A DNA stretch of 42,156 bases from Caldilineaceae bacterium SB0661_bin_32 (GTDB lineage Bacteria; Chloroflexota; Anaerolineae; Caldilineales; Caldilineaceae): assembly GCA_009841235.1 (NCBI GenBank), contig VXMH01000100.1:1-42156 (forward strand), written 5' to 3'. The notes beneath the pieces were generated by a model. It worked only from the letters and a program-made list of their open reading frames with translations. It searched no databases and was not told the DNA's origin. Shown in pieces: positions 7,971-15,900 of this stretch. Positions within the stretch are counted from its first letter, which is position 1. Each line of letters begins with the position of its first letter. Both the position numbers and the translations under genes were made by a program.

Positions 7971-9851
7971 ATGGCAGCCGCAACGCAAGATCCAACGAAG
8001 ATCCAGAATGGCAGCCCGGCTGACGACGCCTCCAACGGTGAAGCCGCTGGGCTGCCTTCTTCCATCATTGTGGAGGAGTACGTTACCGTCCGCGCACTGG
8101 CCGAACGAATGGATCGCAGTCCAATCGATCTCATTAAAGTGCTGATGCAGTTCGGCATCATGGCGCCAATCGATCAGACTCTCGACCACGATACAGCCGC
8201 GATTGTAGGCGAAGAGCTCGGCATTGAGGTGCTGTGGCCGGTCGTGGAGGACGAAGAGCCGGAGCAGGCGCCCGACGAGGATCGAAGACCAAAAGAGCGG
8301 GTGATGATCCAGGCGATCGTGGCCGAAGAGGCGGAACAGAGTCTCGTGCCGCGGCCGCCTGTTGTAGCGGTCCTCGGGCACGTCGATCACGGCAAAACAA
8401 CGCTCCTCGACCGCATCCGCCGCACCAACGTCGTCGATTCCGAAGCCGGCGGCATCACCCAGCATACCGGCGCCTACCAGGTGGAAGTCGACGGCAAGAA
8501 AATTACCTTCCTGGATACGCCAGGCCACGAGGCATTCACCGCCATGCGGGCCCGCGGCGCGCAAGTTACCGACATCGTCATTCTTGTCGTTGCCGCCGAC
8601 GATGGCATTATGCCCCAGACCCGGGAAGCGATTAGCCATGCCAGGGCAGCCGGTGTGACGATTATCGTCGCGATCAACAAGATCGATAGCCCCACCGCCA
8701 ACGTAAATCGCGTCATGGAGGAGCTGTCAACCGAAGACCTGGCGCCGGAGGAATGGGGCGGCGAAACCATTACGGTCCCGATCAGCGCGCTCAACGGTGA
8801 AGGCGTCGACGACCTCCTGGACAATATCCTCGTCGTCGCTGAACTGGACCAGCACAGTGCCAATCCCAAAGGGCAATGCGTCGGCACCGTGATCGAAGCC
8901 CAATTGGATAAGCAGCGCGGGATCACTTCAACCCTGCTCGTGCAGAACGGGACTCTGAAACGCGGGGATTCGCTGGTTGTCGGCGAAAACTGGGGACGTG
9001 TCAAGGCAATGTCCGACTACGAGGGCAATCAGCTGAAGATGGCCGGACCGAGCACGCCAACAATAATTCTGGGCCTCAATGGCGTTCCAGCTGCCGGTGA
9101 GGTCTTTACCGTAACCAAGAACGACAGAGCGGCCCGCACACTTGCCGCCGAACGGCAAAATCAGGCCTCCCGCGATATCCGGGCTGCTTCACCCCTGCCC
9201 ATGACGCTTGAAGATATGTTCGCCCGCGTCGAAGGCGGCGAAGCTGAAACCCTCAATATCATTGTGCGGGCCGATGCGCAAGGGTCGCTGGCCCCAATCA
9301 TTCACAGCCTCGAACAGCTTGAGAACGATGAGGTCAAGGTCAAGATCTTGCAATCGGCTGTTGGCGACATTACCGAATCGGACGTAATGCTCGCCGAAAC
9401 CAGTCAGGCGGTCGTCATCGGGTTCGGCGTGAACATTGACAAGGCCGCTCTGGTGCGCGCAGAACAGTCCGGCGTCGAGATTCGGCACTATCAGATCATC
9501 TACAATCTCATCGAAGATGTGGAACAGGCGCTGAGCGGTATGTTGGACCCAATCTTCGAAGAGGTGGTCACCGGCCATGCCGAGGTGCGGCAGATGTTCC
9601 GCGTGCGCCGCGGCGGCTTGATTGCCGGTTGTATGGTGCTGGACGGAGTTGTCAAACGCAACAGCCAGGCGCGGCTGCTCCGCAACGACACTACCGTCAT
9701 CACCACATCCGTCGAAAACCTCAAGCGGTTTACCGAAGATGTCACCGAAGTACGGGCCGGGTATGAGTGCGGCATCAATCTGGCCGGAGTCAATTCAGAC
9801 CTCCAGGAAGGCGACATTATCGAGGTCTTCGAGAGGCAACAGGTACGATAA
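7971..9851 (+). CDS. infB: Translation initiation factor IF-2
   Basis: IF-2 is the GTPase that brings formyl-Met-tRNA to the 30S subunit and promotes subunit joining. Visible features are an IF2_N domain (YVTVRALAERMDRSPIDLIKVLMQFG, about 38-62), the G1 loop GHVDHGKTT at about 136-144, DTPGHEAF (G3), and NKID (G4). Domains II, III and IV of the C-terminal half follow, including the HYQIIYNLIEDVEQ segment. At 626 residues it is a short form, with a single N-terminal domain and only about 60 acidic linker residues before the G domain, against about 890 in E. coli. AAGGAAGG about seven bases before the ATG supports the start. It lies downstream of nusA and rnpM, as is usual. Confidence 0.97.
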   Translation: MAAATQDPTKIQNGSPADDASNGEAAGLPSSIIVEEYVTVRALAERMDRSPIDLIKVLMQFGIMAPIDQTLDHDTAAIVGEELGIEVLWPVVEDEEPEQAPDEDRRPKERVMIQAIVAEEAEQSLVPRPPVVAVLGHVDHGKTTLLDRIRRTNVVDSEAGGITQHTGAYQVEVDGKKITFLDTPGHEAFTAMRARGAQVTDIVILVVAADDGIMPQTREAISHARAAGVTIIVAINKIDSPTANVNRVMEELSTEDLAPEEWGGETITVPISALNGEGVDDLLDNILVVAELDQHSANPKGQCVGTVIEAQLDKQRGITSTLLVQNGTLKRGDSLVVGENWGRVKAMSDYEGNQLKMAGPSTPTIILGLNGVPAAGEVFTVTKNDRAARTLAAERQNQASRDIRAASPLPMTLEDMFARVEGGEAETLNIIVRADAQGSLAPIIHSLEQLENDEVKVKILQSAVGDITESDVMLAETSQAVVIGFGVNIDKAALVRAEQSGVEIRHYQIIYNLIEDVEQALSGMLDPIFEEVVTGHAEVRQMFRVRRGGLIAGCMVLDGVVKRNSQARLLRNDTTVITTSVENLKRFTEDVTEVRAGYECGINLAGVNSDLQEGDIIEVFERQQVR

Positions 9852-9852
9852 T

Positions 9853-9883
9853 AGTTTCTGGTTTTCAGTTTATGGTTTATAGT
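9853..9883 (+). repeat. AT-rich GTTT-type degenerate repeat between infB and rbfA
   Basis: The sequence right after the infB stop consists of variations on CAGTTT/GGTTTA, clearly AT-richer than its neighbours. Eleven bases (AGTTTCTGGTT, 9853-9863) recur in reverse orientation before ribF as AACCAGAAACT (12627-12637). It resembles decayed copies of the heptamer-like repeats common in cyanobacteria and Chloroflexota intergenic DNA. Low confidence. Confidence 0.3.
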
Positions 9884-9923
9884 GGGCTCGTGTGCCTGAA
9901 TAGCAAATCGAACCACAGACGGC

Positions 9924-10379
9924 ATGGTAACGATGACGACCACAATTCGTCAGGAGCGAGCGGCAGAACTGCTCTATCAGGAACTTTCTATTTTGATCGG
10001 CGCCGAACTGGATGACCCGGCGTTGGAACTGCTGGAGGTCACAAACGTCGTGGTCAGCCGCGATCTGCGCGTGGCCAAGGTCTACATTCATCAGGATAGC
10101 GACATTCAGCGCAGTCTGGTCCTCGCCAGACTCAAGAAGGCCGCCCCTTTCCTGCGGCGCCAATTGGCCCAGAGTGTAACCTTCCGCGCCGTGCCGGAAC
10201 TGCTCTTCTACTATGACGATACCCCCGACCAGGCCGCTCGGGTCGATGCACTTTTGCAGAGCATTGCCGAGGAACGAGAGATACGTCAGCAGGATGAGGG
10301 GCGTTCTGATTCACCTCCCTCCTCCACACTCTCTTCCCCGGATCTTTCCTCCGTGAATGCTCAGAAAGAGGATGCATGA
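9924..10379 (+). CDS. rbfA: 30S ribosome-binding factor RbfA
   Basis: RbfA assists late maturation of the 30S subunit by acting on the 16S rRNA 5' region. The protein has the expected KH-like fold pattern: RQERAAELLYQELSILI near the start, then LLEVTNVVVSRDLRVAKVYIH, then LRRQLAQSVTFRAVPELLFYYDDT. This is followed by a disordered Ser/Glu/Gln-rich tail of about 35 residues. An ATG three codons downstream (9933) is equally possible as start. The stop overlaps the next start (ATGA at 10376-10379), indicating translational coupling. The 72-bp gap before it is AT-rich compared with its surroundings. Confidence 0.95.
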   Translation: MVTMTTTIRQERAAELLYQELSILIGAELDDPALELLEVTNVVVSRDLRVAKVYIHQDSDIQRSLVLARLKKAAPFLRRQLAQSVTFRAVPELLFYYDDTPDQAARVDALLQSIAEEREIRQQDEGRSDSPPSSTLSSPDLSSVNAQKEDA

Positions 10380-11425
10380 CCCTGAACGCGTCCCTGCTCA
10401 AGCAGGGTGCTGCTTGCGGCCAAGAGGGCGTCCCGCCGCCCCCTCTCCTGCTCAGTCTCCTGGAATCCAGCCACCATATCCTCTGCGTCAGCCATGTAAA
10501 CCCGGACGGAGACGCGGTCGGCAGTCTGCTCGCCCTGGGCAGCATTTTGCGCGCGCAGGGTAAACGGCCGACCCTGGCACTCCAGGACAAAGTGACGCCG
10601 GAGTTCCAGTTCATGCCCGGGGTGGAGAAAATCATCGGGCCGGCCGAGGTCGCCCACAGTTACGATCTCATCGTCTGCCTGGACACATCCAGCATTGACC
10701 GGATCGGTACCGTCTACAAACCCGAAATCCACAATCAGATTCCTCTTGTCGTCATTGACCATCACGTTACCAATACGCTTTTCGGTACCGAAAACTGGGT
10801 GGATACAGGCTGCGCAGCCACCTGCCAGATGCTTGTGCACTTGGCCGATGCCCTCAGTGCGCCACTCTCTGAGGAGACAGCCTTCGCGCTTCTGACCGGC
10901 CTCGTGACCGACACGCTCTGTTTTCGGACCGCTAATACGGACACAAATGTGTTGCAGGCGGCCTTGCGGCTGGCGAACGCCGGCGCAAGGCTGGAATATG
11001 TCGTTCGCAACACCCTGGACAGTAGGTCGTTCGGCCTCGTAAGGCTATGGGGGGTCGGTCTGGCCAATGTGCAAATGGAAGATGGTATCATCTGGGCGAC
11101 TCTTAACGCCGAGAGCCGTCAGCGCAGTGGTGTCGAACCCCACCAGAGCGACGGCCTGGCCAACTTCCTCGTTACGGTGCGGGAGGCCGACATCAGCGCT
11201 ACTTTCGCCCAACGTTTTGCAAAAAACGGACAGGAACTGATCGAATGCAGCTTTCGGGCCAAGCCGGGGTTCAACGTGAGCCAGGTCGCCTTTTCATTCG
11301 GCGGCGGTGGACATCCACCTGCCGCCGGCTGCACCGTTTCCGGTACGCTGCAGGAGGTCTCGGCTCGCGTTGTGGCAGCGCTGCACGAACTGCGCCGCCA
11401 GAGCATTGATGGCGATTGTGGTTAG
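10376..11425 (+). CDS. nrnA: DHH/DHHA1 phosphoesterase, NrnA-type nanoRNase/pAp phosphatase
   Basis: NrnA-type enzymes degrade 2-5 nt RNAs and often dephosphorylate pAp; they use two metal ions in the cytoplasm. Metal ligands are visible as HVNPDGDAVG (His40, Asp44, Asp46), LDTSS (Asp103), DHH at 128-130 and GLVTDT (Asp179). The C-terminal DHHA1 domain ends in the FGGGGHPPAAGC glycine motif that binds substrate. The length of 349 residues is slightly above the usual 310-330 because of an N-terminal extension of about 25 residues. It overlaps rbfA by four bases, and its place between rbfA and truB is conserved in many Gram-positive and Chloroflexota genomes. Confidence 0.93.
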   Translation: MTLNASLLKQGAACGQEGVPPPPLLLSLLESSHHILCVSHVNPDGDAVGSLLALGSILRAQGKRPTLALQDKVTPEFQFMPGVEKIIGPAEVAHSYDLIVCLDTSSIDRIGTVYKPEIHNQIPLVVIDHHVTNTLFGTENWVDTGCAATCQMLVHLADALSAPLSEETAFALLTGLVTDTLCFRTANTDTNVLQAALRLANAGARLEYVVRNTLDSRSFGLVRLWGVGLANVQMEDGIIWATLNAESRQRSGVEPHQSDGLANFLVTVREADISATFAQRFAKNGQELIECSFRAKPGFNVSQVAFSFGGGGHPPAAGCTVSGTLQEVSARVVAALHELRRQSIDGDCG

Positions 11426-11460
11426 CAGACAGGGGGCAGCGTCTTCCACGAACCAGTATC

Positions 11461-12480
11461 ATGACCGATCTACATGGAATTCTCCTTGTCGATAAACCGG
11501 GCAGCCCGATCTCCCAAGCGCACGCCGACGAGCCCGTCTCCACGGAGCTGCCTACCAGCCACGACATTGTGCAGTTCGTCCGACGGTGGAGTCGTCAAAA
11601 ACGCATCGGCCACACCGGCACGCTGGACCCGATGGCAAGCGGGCTGCTCGTGTTGTGCCTCGGCGTTGCCACACGGCTGGTGGAATACTATCAGGGGCAC
11701 GACAAAACATACGAGGCCCGCGTAACCCTGGGACGCTCCACCGATACCTACGACGCTGTCGGCAAAACCATCGCCCAGCCTTCCGTCCCGCCTCTGACCG
11801 ACGCCGACGTAGAGGCCGCTCTGACTGCCTTCCGCGGCCGGATTGCCCAGAGACCACCGGCCTATTCGGCATTGAAGCAGGGAGGTGAGAGCCTGCATCG
11901 CAAAGCCCGGCGCGGTGAGGCCGTAAATGTGGCGCCAAGGGAAGTTACCTTTCATGAGATAGAGCTTCTTTCCTTTGCGTCGCCCGCAAACATATCTCTC
12001 CGGATACGCTGTTCCGCCGGGGCATACGTTCGCAGCCTGGCCTACGAGCTGGGGCAGGCACTGGGTACTGCGGGCCACCTGAGCTACCTGCGTCGTCTGG
12101 AAGCCGGCCCGTTTTCCGCCGCCGACGCATCAGGTCTGCCGGCCATCGAACACGCAGCGGAGGACGGCGGGCTGGCCGAGTTGTTGCTGACGCCCGATGC
12201 CGGTCTGGGGTTGCCGCGACTGACCCTGAGTGAGGAAGAGCAAACGCGGCTGGGTTATGGGCAGAAGGTCTATCTGAGTTCCACCGTCCTTGCCCAGGAC
12301 GCCCCCCTTCCCAACTCCTGCAGTTCGGATGGCTGGCGCCCGGATGAGCTCGCAGCCGCCTATGATCGACGCGGCCGCTTCCTGGGAATCGCACGTTCGC
12401 AAGCCGCCGGCGGGAACGGAGACGGTACACTTTGGAAGGCCGAAAAATGGCTCGCCCAACAGCTGGGGAGTCTTTCATAG
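11461..12480 (+). CDS. truB: tRNA pseudouridine-55 synthase TruB
   Basis: TruB converts U55 of tRNA to pseudouridine. The start is the ATG giving MTDLHGILLVDKP; the frame is open 15 codons further up but without family resemblance. The catalytic motif GHTGTLDPMASGLL puts the nucleophilic Asp at residue 56. Downstream are YEARVTLGRSTDTYDA, RPPAYSALKQGG and IRCSAGAYVRSLAYELG. A PUA-like C-terminal region (about 245-330) follows. Between DKP and SHDIV there is an extra stretch of about 15 residues (around 14-32) not usual in the family, which normally has DKPxGxTSHD. The next gene, ribF, is its usual partner. Confidence 0.95.
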   Translation: MTDLHGILLVDKPGSPISQAHADEPVSTELPTSHDIVQFVRRWSRQKRIGHTGTLDPMASGLLVLCLGVATRLVEYYQGHDKTYEARVTLGRSTDTYDAVGKTIAQPSVPPLTDADVEAALTAFRGRIAQRPPAYSALKQGGESLHRKARRGEAVNVAPREVTFHEIELLSFASPANISLRIRCSAGAYVRSLAYELGQALGTAGHLSYLRRLEAGPFSAADASGLPAIEHAAEDGGLAELLLTPDAGLGLPRLTLSEEEQTRLGYGQKVYLSSTVLAQDAPLPNSCSSDGWRPDELAAAYDRRGRFLGIARSQAAGGNGDGTLWKAEKWLAQQLGSLS

Positions 12481-12547
12481 TCCTCCGCATTTGGAGGCGA
12501 ATGTACGCACAGGTTGAAGCACGGCTTATTCCCACATCTTGCAGCGC

Positions 12548-12578
12548 GTAGGGGCAGGCGGGATGCCTTCGTTCCTAC
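12548..12578. repeat. Interspersed GTAGGGGCAGGC element, copy 1
   Basis: GTAGGGGCAGGC at 12548-12559 is followed by GGGATGCC and ends in CCTAC, an imperfect palindrome. The same 12-base core appears in inverse orientation near the right end of the window (around 42121-42132), also inside a hairpin. Such elements are scattered in intergenic DNA of several Chloroflexota. Here it lies in the 165-bp gap between truB and ribF. Confidence 0.6.
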
Positions 12579-12645
12579 CGTGCAATCCGCCGGAGAGTAC
12601 TGGTGGCAAACGGAATTCACGTTAAGAACCAGAAACTGATCTGAG

Positions 12646-13635
12646 ATGAGAATTTGGCGCAGCGATCTGCGATCTCTCCGGTTTCCCGGCCCGACCTTCC
12701 TGACGATTGGAAATTTCGACGGTGTGCATCTGGGCCACCAGGCCCTCTTGCGTACCTTGCAGACAGAAGCGGCGGCCCATGCGCCCGCCGTCAAGACAGC
12801 CCTGCTCACCTTTGACCCCCACCCGATGGCCGTGCTGCGGCCGGACCTTTCCTTGTGCCTTTTGACCGCGCCGCAGGAACGTCTGCACCTGATCAAACCC
12901 TTCGGTCTTGATCTGGGGATCATTCAGCCGTTCGACATGGAACTCGCCAGCCTGACTCCCGATCAGTTTATGACGCTTCTCATAGAACGCTTGGGGCTTG
13001 CACGGCTGGTAGTGGGCCCGGATTTTGCGCTGGGTCGAGGACGCAGCGGCAACGTAGACCTTCTGCAAGAACTGGGTGCGCGGCTCGGCTATGAGCTGTC
13101 AGTGGTCGAACCGTTCGCATGTGAGGATGGCGAAGTCCACAGCCGCCAGATCCGTCAGTCGCTGCTGGCCGGCGCTGTACCGGATGCAGCTCAGATGCTG
13201 GGCCGGCCCTATCAGATCACTGGCGTTGTTGAAGAGGGAGAACGTCGCGGGCGCGAAATCGGCGTGCCCACCGCCAACATCCGGCCCGTTCCACACAAGC
13301 TCATCCCCGCCAATGGGGTCTATTCGACCTGGGCATATCTGCCGGACAGCTGCTCGCCCCATCCTCTCGCCAGCGTAACCAATATCGGCGTGCGGCCCAC
13401 CGTAGACGGACGTCGGCGCCGTATCGAGACCCATCTGCTCGATTATCCTGCGGCTGGTGAGTCCGGCACATTGTACGGGCAGCAACTCACCATCTCCTTT
13501 ATGTCTCGTTTGCGCGACGAACAACGATTCGACAGCCTGGAAGAGCTCGTCGCCCAAATCCAGCAGGACATCTCCGTCGCACGTCGCACGCTGGCAGAGA
13601 TATCGGCGGGTCCCGACTCTATCACCAGGAAATAG
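12646..13635 (+). CDS. ribF: Bifunctional riboflavin kinase/FAD synthetase
   Basis: RibF phosphorylates riboflavin to FMN and then adenylates it to FAD. The N-terminal nucleotidyltransferase half has the signature GNFDGVHLGHQ at about 22-32 and FDPHP. It continues with VVGPDFALGRGRSGN, the nucleotide-binding segment. The C-terminal kinase half begins near residue 190 and shows GVPTANIRP (about 206-214), NGVYSTWAY, then SVTNIGVRPTVDG and the ETHLLDY motif. The length of 329 residues is a little longer than usual. No FMN riboswitch is visible upstream. It is the last gene of the nusA-ribF run; the following gene is 71 bases away and unrelated. Confidence 0.95.
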   Translation: MRIWRSDLRSLRFPGPTFLTIGNFDGVHLGHQALLRTLQTEAAAHAPAVKTALLTFDPHPMAVLRPDLSLCLLTAPQERLHLIKPFGLDLGIIQPFDMELASLTPDQFMTLLIERLGLARLVVGPDFALGRGRSGNVDLLQELGARLGYELSVVEPFACEDGEVHSRQIRQSLLAGAVPDAAQMLGRPYQITGVVEEGERRGREIGVPTANIRPVPHKLIPANGVYSTWAYLPDSCSPHPLASVTNIGVRPTVDGRRRRIETHLLDYPAAGESGTLYGQQLTISFMSRLRDEQRFDSLEELVAQIQQDISVARRTLAEISAGPDSITRK

Positions 13636-13706
13636 GAGTTTATCCGGGCGCAGCATTTACACGAATAGGGGCGCCCCCAGCAGCTTCGCCCACAGGTTCT
13701 CTATCA

Positions 13707-15887
13707 ATGAGTCTTCGCCGCCACCGCCGTCCAGTCCCGTTTCCCGCCATCCCACTTCTACTCTGCGCAGTTCTGTTTCTTGGCGCGTGTGTATTTCAAC
13801 CGATCGGCCCCAACGCCTCTCAGGGCGCCGGCTCTGCTGAAACTGTCAATCCAGGGCTCAGATGGCCGCGGCCGCCAACGGCACACCCCGATCCAATGGG
13901 AGGGGTCGCTGACATTGCACTGATCAATGGCATGGAAGAAGCTTTTTCCTGTCTTGCCGGCGGTCAGCCCGTCTATGCGGTGTTGCAACGCAACGCCAAT
14001 GTGCGCAATCAACCCCACACGCAAGGCTGCCACTTGGGCCGCGTGCCCGCAGGCACTTTGGTGCGCGTTGAGGCGATCTTCGGCCAGGAGCAAGAGTTCC
14101 CTTTTGTCTCCCTCGACCGCTCCATCGGTCGGATTTCAATCTCCACACCGGGGTTCGATGAGGACATTCAGCCGCTTTTTGAAGAAAACTGCGGCGCCTG
14201 TCATAGCAGTGTTGTGCAACAGGCCGACCTGCAAGTGACCGAGTATGAACCCTTGATGGCCGGCGGACTGAACGGGCCCGTGGTGGAGCCTGGCGCTCCG
14301 GACGCATCTTCTCTCTGGACACAGATCCGGTCCGGCGCAATGCCGATGGTGGGGGAGCTCGGAGATGACGAAAAAGCCCTGATTTACAATTGGATCGTGG
14401 CCGGCGCGACCAGGCAGGGCACAGAGCCGGCGCCCGCGGCCGCAATGTGGCTGCGTTTGTCAGACGAAGATTTCACCCGGGCGCCGAATGAATGCGCCCA
14501 GGACGGCGGCACTGTTCCCTTTGTCAGCGCCCAACTCGCCCTACCCGCAAGCTGTGCTGCCATTCCAAATGCTGATCAGATTGCTGCATATCTGCCAAAA
14601 GTGGAGCCGGCAAGCGCAGCTCCTGCTCCTGCCTCAGGCGATTCCCCCCAAAATGTTGATACCAGTAATGACACAAATTCGGGCGGCAATGCGGAAGGCA
14701 ACTCACAAAGCGGCGCAGCCGTCGCCCCACCGCGAGGCATGGCTGCCGGCAGGGTCGGTATTCACGTCGCTCCCTTCAATCTGAGCCCCCCGTCCGAATC
14801 CGATCCGTGGCTGGTTCCCCAGGGTGGCTTCTGTGCAGAACAGTTCCTGGCCGAGAAACTCCAGGATAAATTCAGCATTACTGCTCTGACCTTTGCCCCG
14901 GACGGCAGACTGTTCATCGCCTTGGATCACCCGGCCACCGACAACTTTGATCCCAACATTCTGTACGATCCCTTCCACGCCAGCCGCTCGCTCGTCATCT
15001 GGCACAGCGTTTCCAGGGACAGCTACTATGAGATCCTGCGCGAGTCCAGCCGGGTCACAGGAATGGCCTGGCATGCCGGCGCGCTCTACCTGAATCGGGC
15101 CGGCGAAGTGGGCCGCATCGTCGACGGCGGCGGTTATGAACCTCTGGCCGGCGGCTTCGCCGTTTCCGGGAAGGATTTTCATGCCAACAACGGTCTCGTT
15201 ATCAGCGCCGGCTGGCTCTATATCTCCGCCGGAGGCGTGCGGGACGGCTATGCGGATGGCATAATCGTTCTTCATGATGGCGAACTTCCCGCGGAAACGC
15301 TGGCCACCAATGTGGCTGCTGGCGGCAATCCCTTCGCTGCCCGCATCGTGCGCGCCCGGCTGGACCGGCTGCTGGCCGAACGATCAATTGGCGCTTTCCA
15401 GACCGCGGCGCGCGGTGTGCGCAACCCCTACGGCATTGCCGTGGACCCGTTCGGGCGCATCTGGTTTACCGACAATGGCGCCACCAACGTACACGGTGAT
15501 TTCAACGCCGGGGATGAAGTCGACCTGCTTGACCCGCGTACCCTCTCCGCTGCCGCCAATGCGGGCGACGAGAATGCTACCCCGTACTACGGCTTCCCGA
15601 TGGCGCTGGGCGGGGTCAACAAAGATTGGTGGACCGCTCCTGTGCTGGTTCTGCCCAACTCGGCGGCGCCCACCGGAATCACATGGGCCTACGACACCAT
15701 CTTTTTCGCCAATTACGGGCGCGATCCCGGTCTGTTCCGGATGGCGAACGCAGGCGGCCGGATCATCGCCGAACGGATCATGCACAACTGGCCCGTGCAG
15801 GCGGTCACAACCGCGCCGGACGGGGCCGTCTGGATCGGAACTGGCACAGGCGGGCTCTTCCGCCTTGTTCCCGGCTGCGTTGGCTGA
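13707..15887 (+). CDS. Lipoprotein with SH3-like, cytochrome c and sugar-dehydrogenase-like beta-propeller domains
   Basis: This 726-residue exported protein begins with a signal peptide ending in FLGAC (lipidated Cys28). Residues about 85-150 resemble a bacterial SH3 domain (QRNANVRNQP...GRVPAGTLVRVEAIF). Then comes a single-heme cytochrome region of the planctomycete type with CGACH at 162-166 and possible axial Met212 or Met214 in SGAMPM. A flexible Ser/Asn/Ala/Pro linker (about 300-350) leads to a propeller like that of glucose/sorbosone dehydrogenases. The propeller contains LTFAPDGRLFIA, ARGVRNPYGIAVDPFGRIWFTDNG and GDEVDLL. It may oxidise a sugar-like substrate outside the membrane and pass electrons to the heme; this is inference, and the cofactor (PQQ or none) is not shown. 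It is probably co-transcribed with the glycosyltransferase 10 bases downstream. Confidence 0.8.
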   Translation: MSLRRHRRPVPFPAIPLLLCAVLFLGACVFQPIGPNASQGAGSAETVNPGLRWPRPPTAHPDPMGGVADIALINGMEEAFSCLAGGQPVYAVLQRNANVRNQPHTQGCHLGRVPAGTLVRVEAIFGQEQEFPFVSLDRSIGRISISTPGFDEDIQPLFEENCGACHSSVVQQADLQVTEYEPLMAGGLNGPVVEPGAPDASSLWTQIRSGAMPMVGELGDDEKALIYNWIVAGATRQGTEPAPAAAMWLRLSDEDFTRAPNECAQDGGTVPFVSAQLALPASCAAIPNADQIAAYLPKVEPASAAPAPASGDSPQNVDTSNDTNSGGNAEGNSQSGAAVAPPRGMAAGRVGIHVAPFNLSPPSESDPWLVPQGGFCAEQFLAEKLQDKFSITALTFAPDGRLFIALDHPATDNFDPNILYDPFHASRSLVIWHSVSRDSYYEILRESSRVTGMAWHAGALYLNRAGEVGRIVDGGGYEPLAGGFAVSGKDFHANNGLVISAGWLYISAGGVRDGYADGIIVLHDGELPAETLATNVAAGGNPFAARIVRARLDRLLAERSIGAFQTAARGVRNPYGIAVDPFGRIWFTDNGATNVHGDFNAGDEVDLLDPRTLSAAANAGDENATPYYGFPMALGGVNKDWWTAPVLVLPNSAAPTGITWAYDTIFFANYGRDPGLFRMANAGGRIIAERIMHNWPVQAVTTAPDGAVWIGTGTGGLFRLVPGCVG

Positions 15888-15900
15888 GGAGTGCTGCTTG
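15886..15900 (+). promoter_or_regulatory. Ribosome binding site that fixes a TTG start
   Basis: GAGGAG at 15886-15891 overlaps the end of the lipoprotein gene stop codon and lies six bases before TTG at 15898. This spacing decides the start of the glycosyltransferase, whose family-like sequence (RFLCVSAQLAGHL) begins exactly there. Confidence 0.6.

Noticed and set aside
7560..8639. 359-codon minus-strand frame covering the rnpM-infB gap
   Set aside because: Most of it is antisense to infB and the part inside the gap has no recognisable domain or ribosome binding site.
12481..12645. FMN riboswitch before ribF
   Set aside because: The conserved multi-helix RFN motifs (such as AGGGNCNGGGTG-type segments) are not present in the gap.
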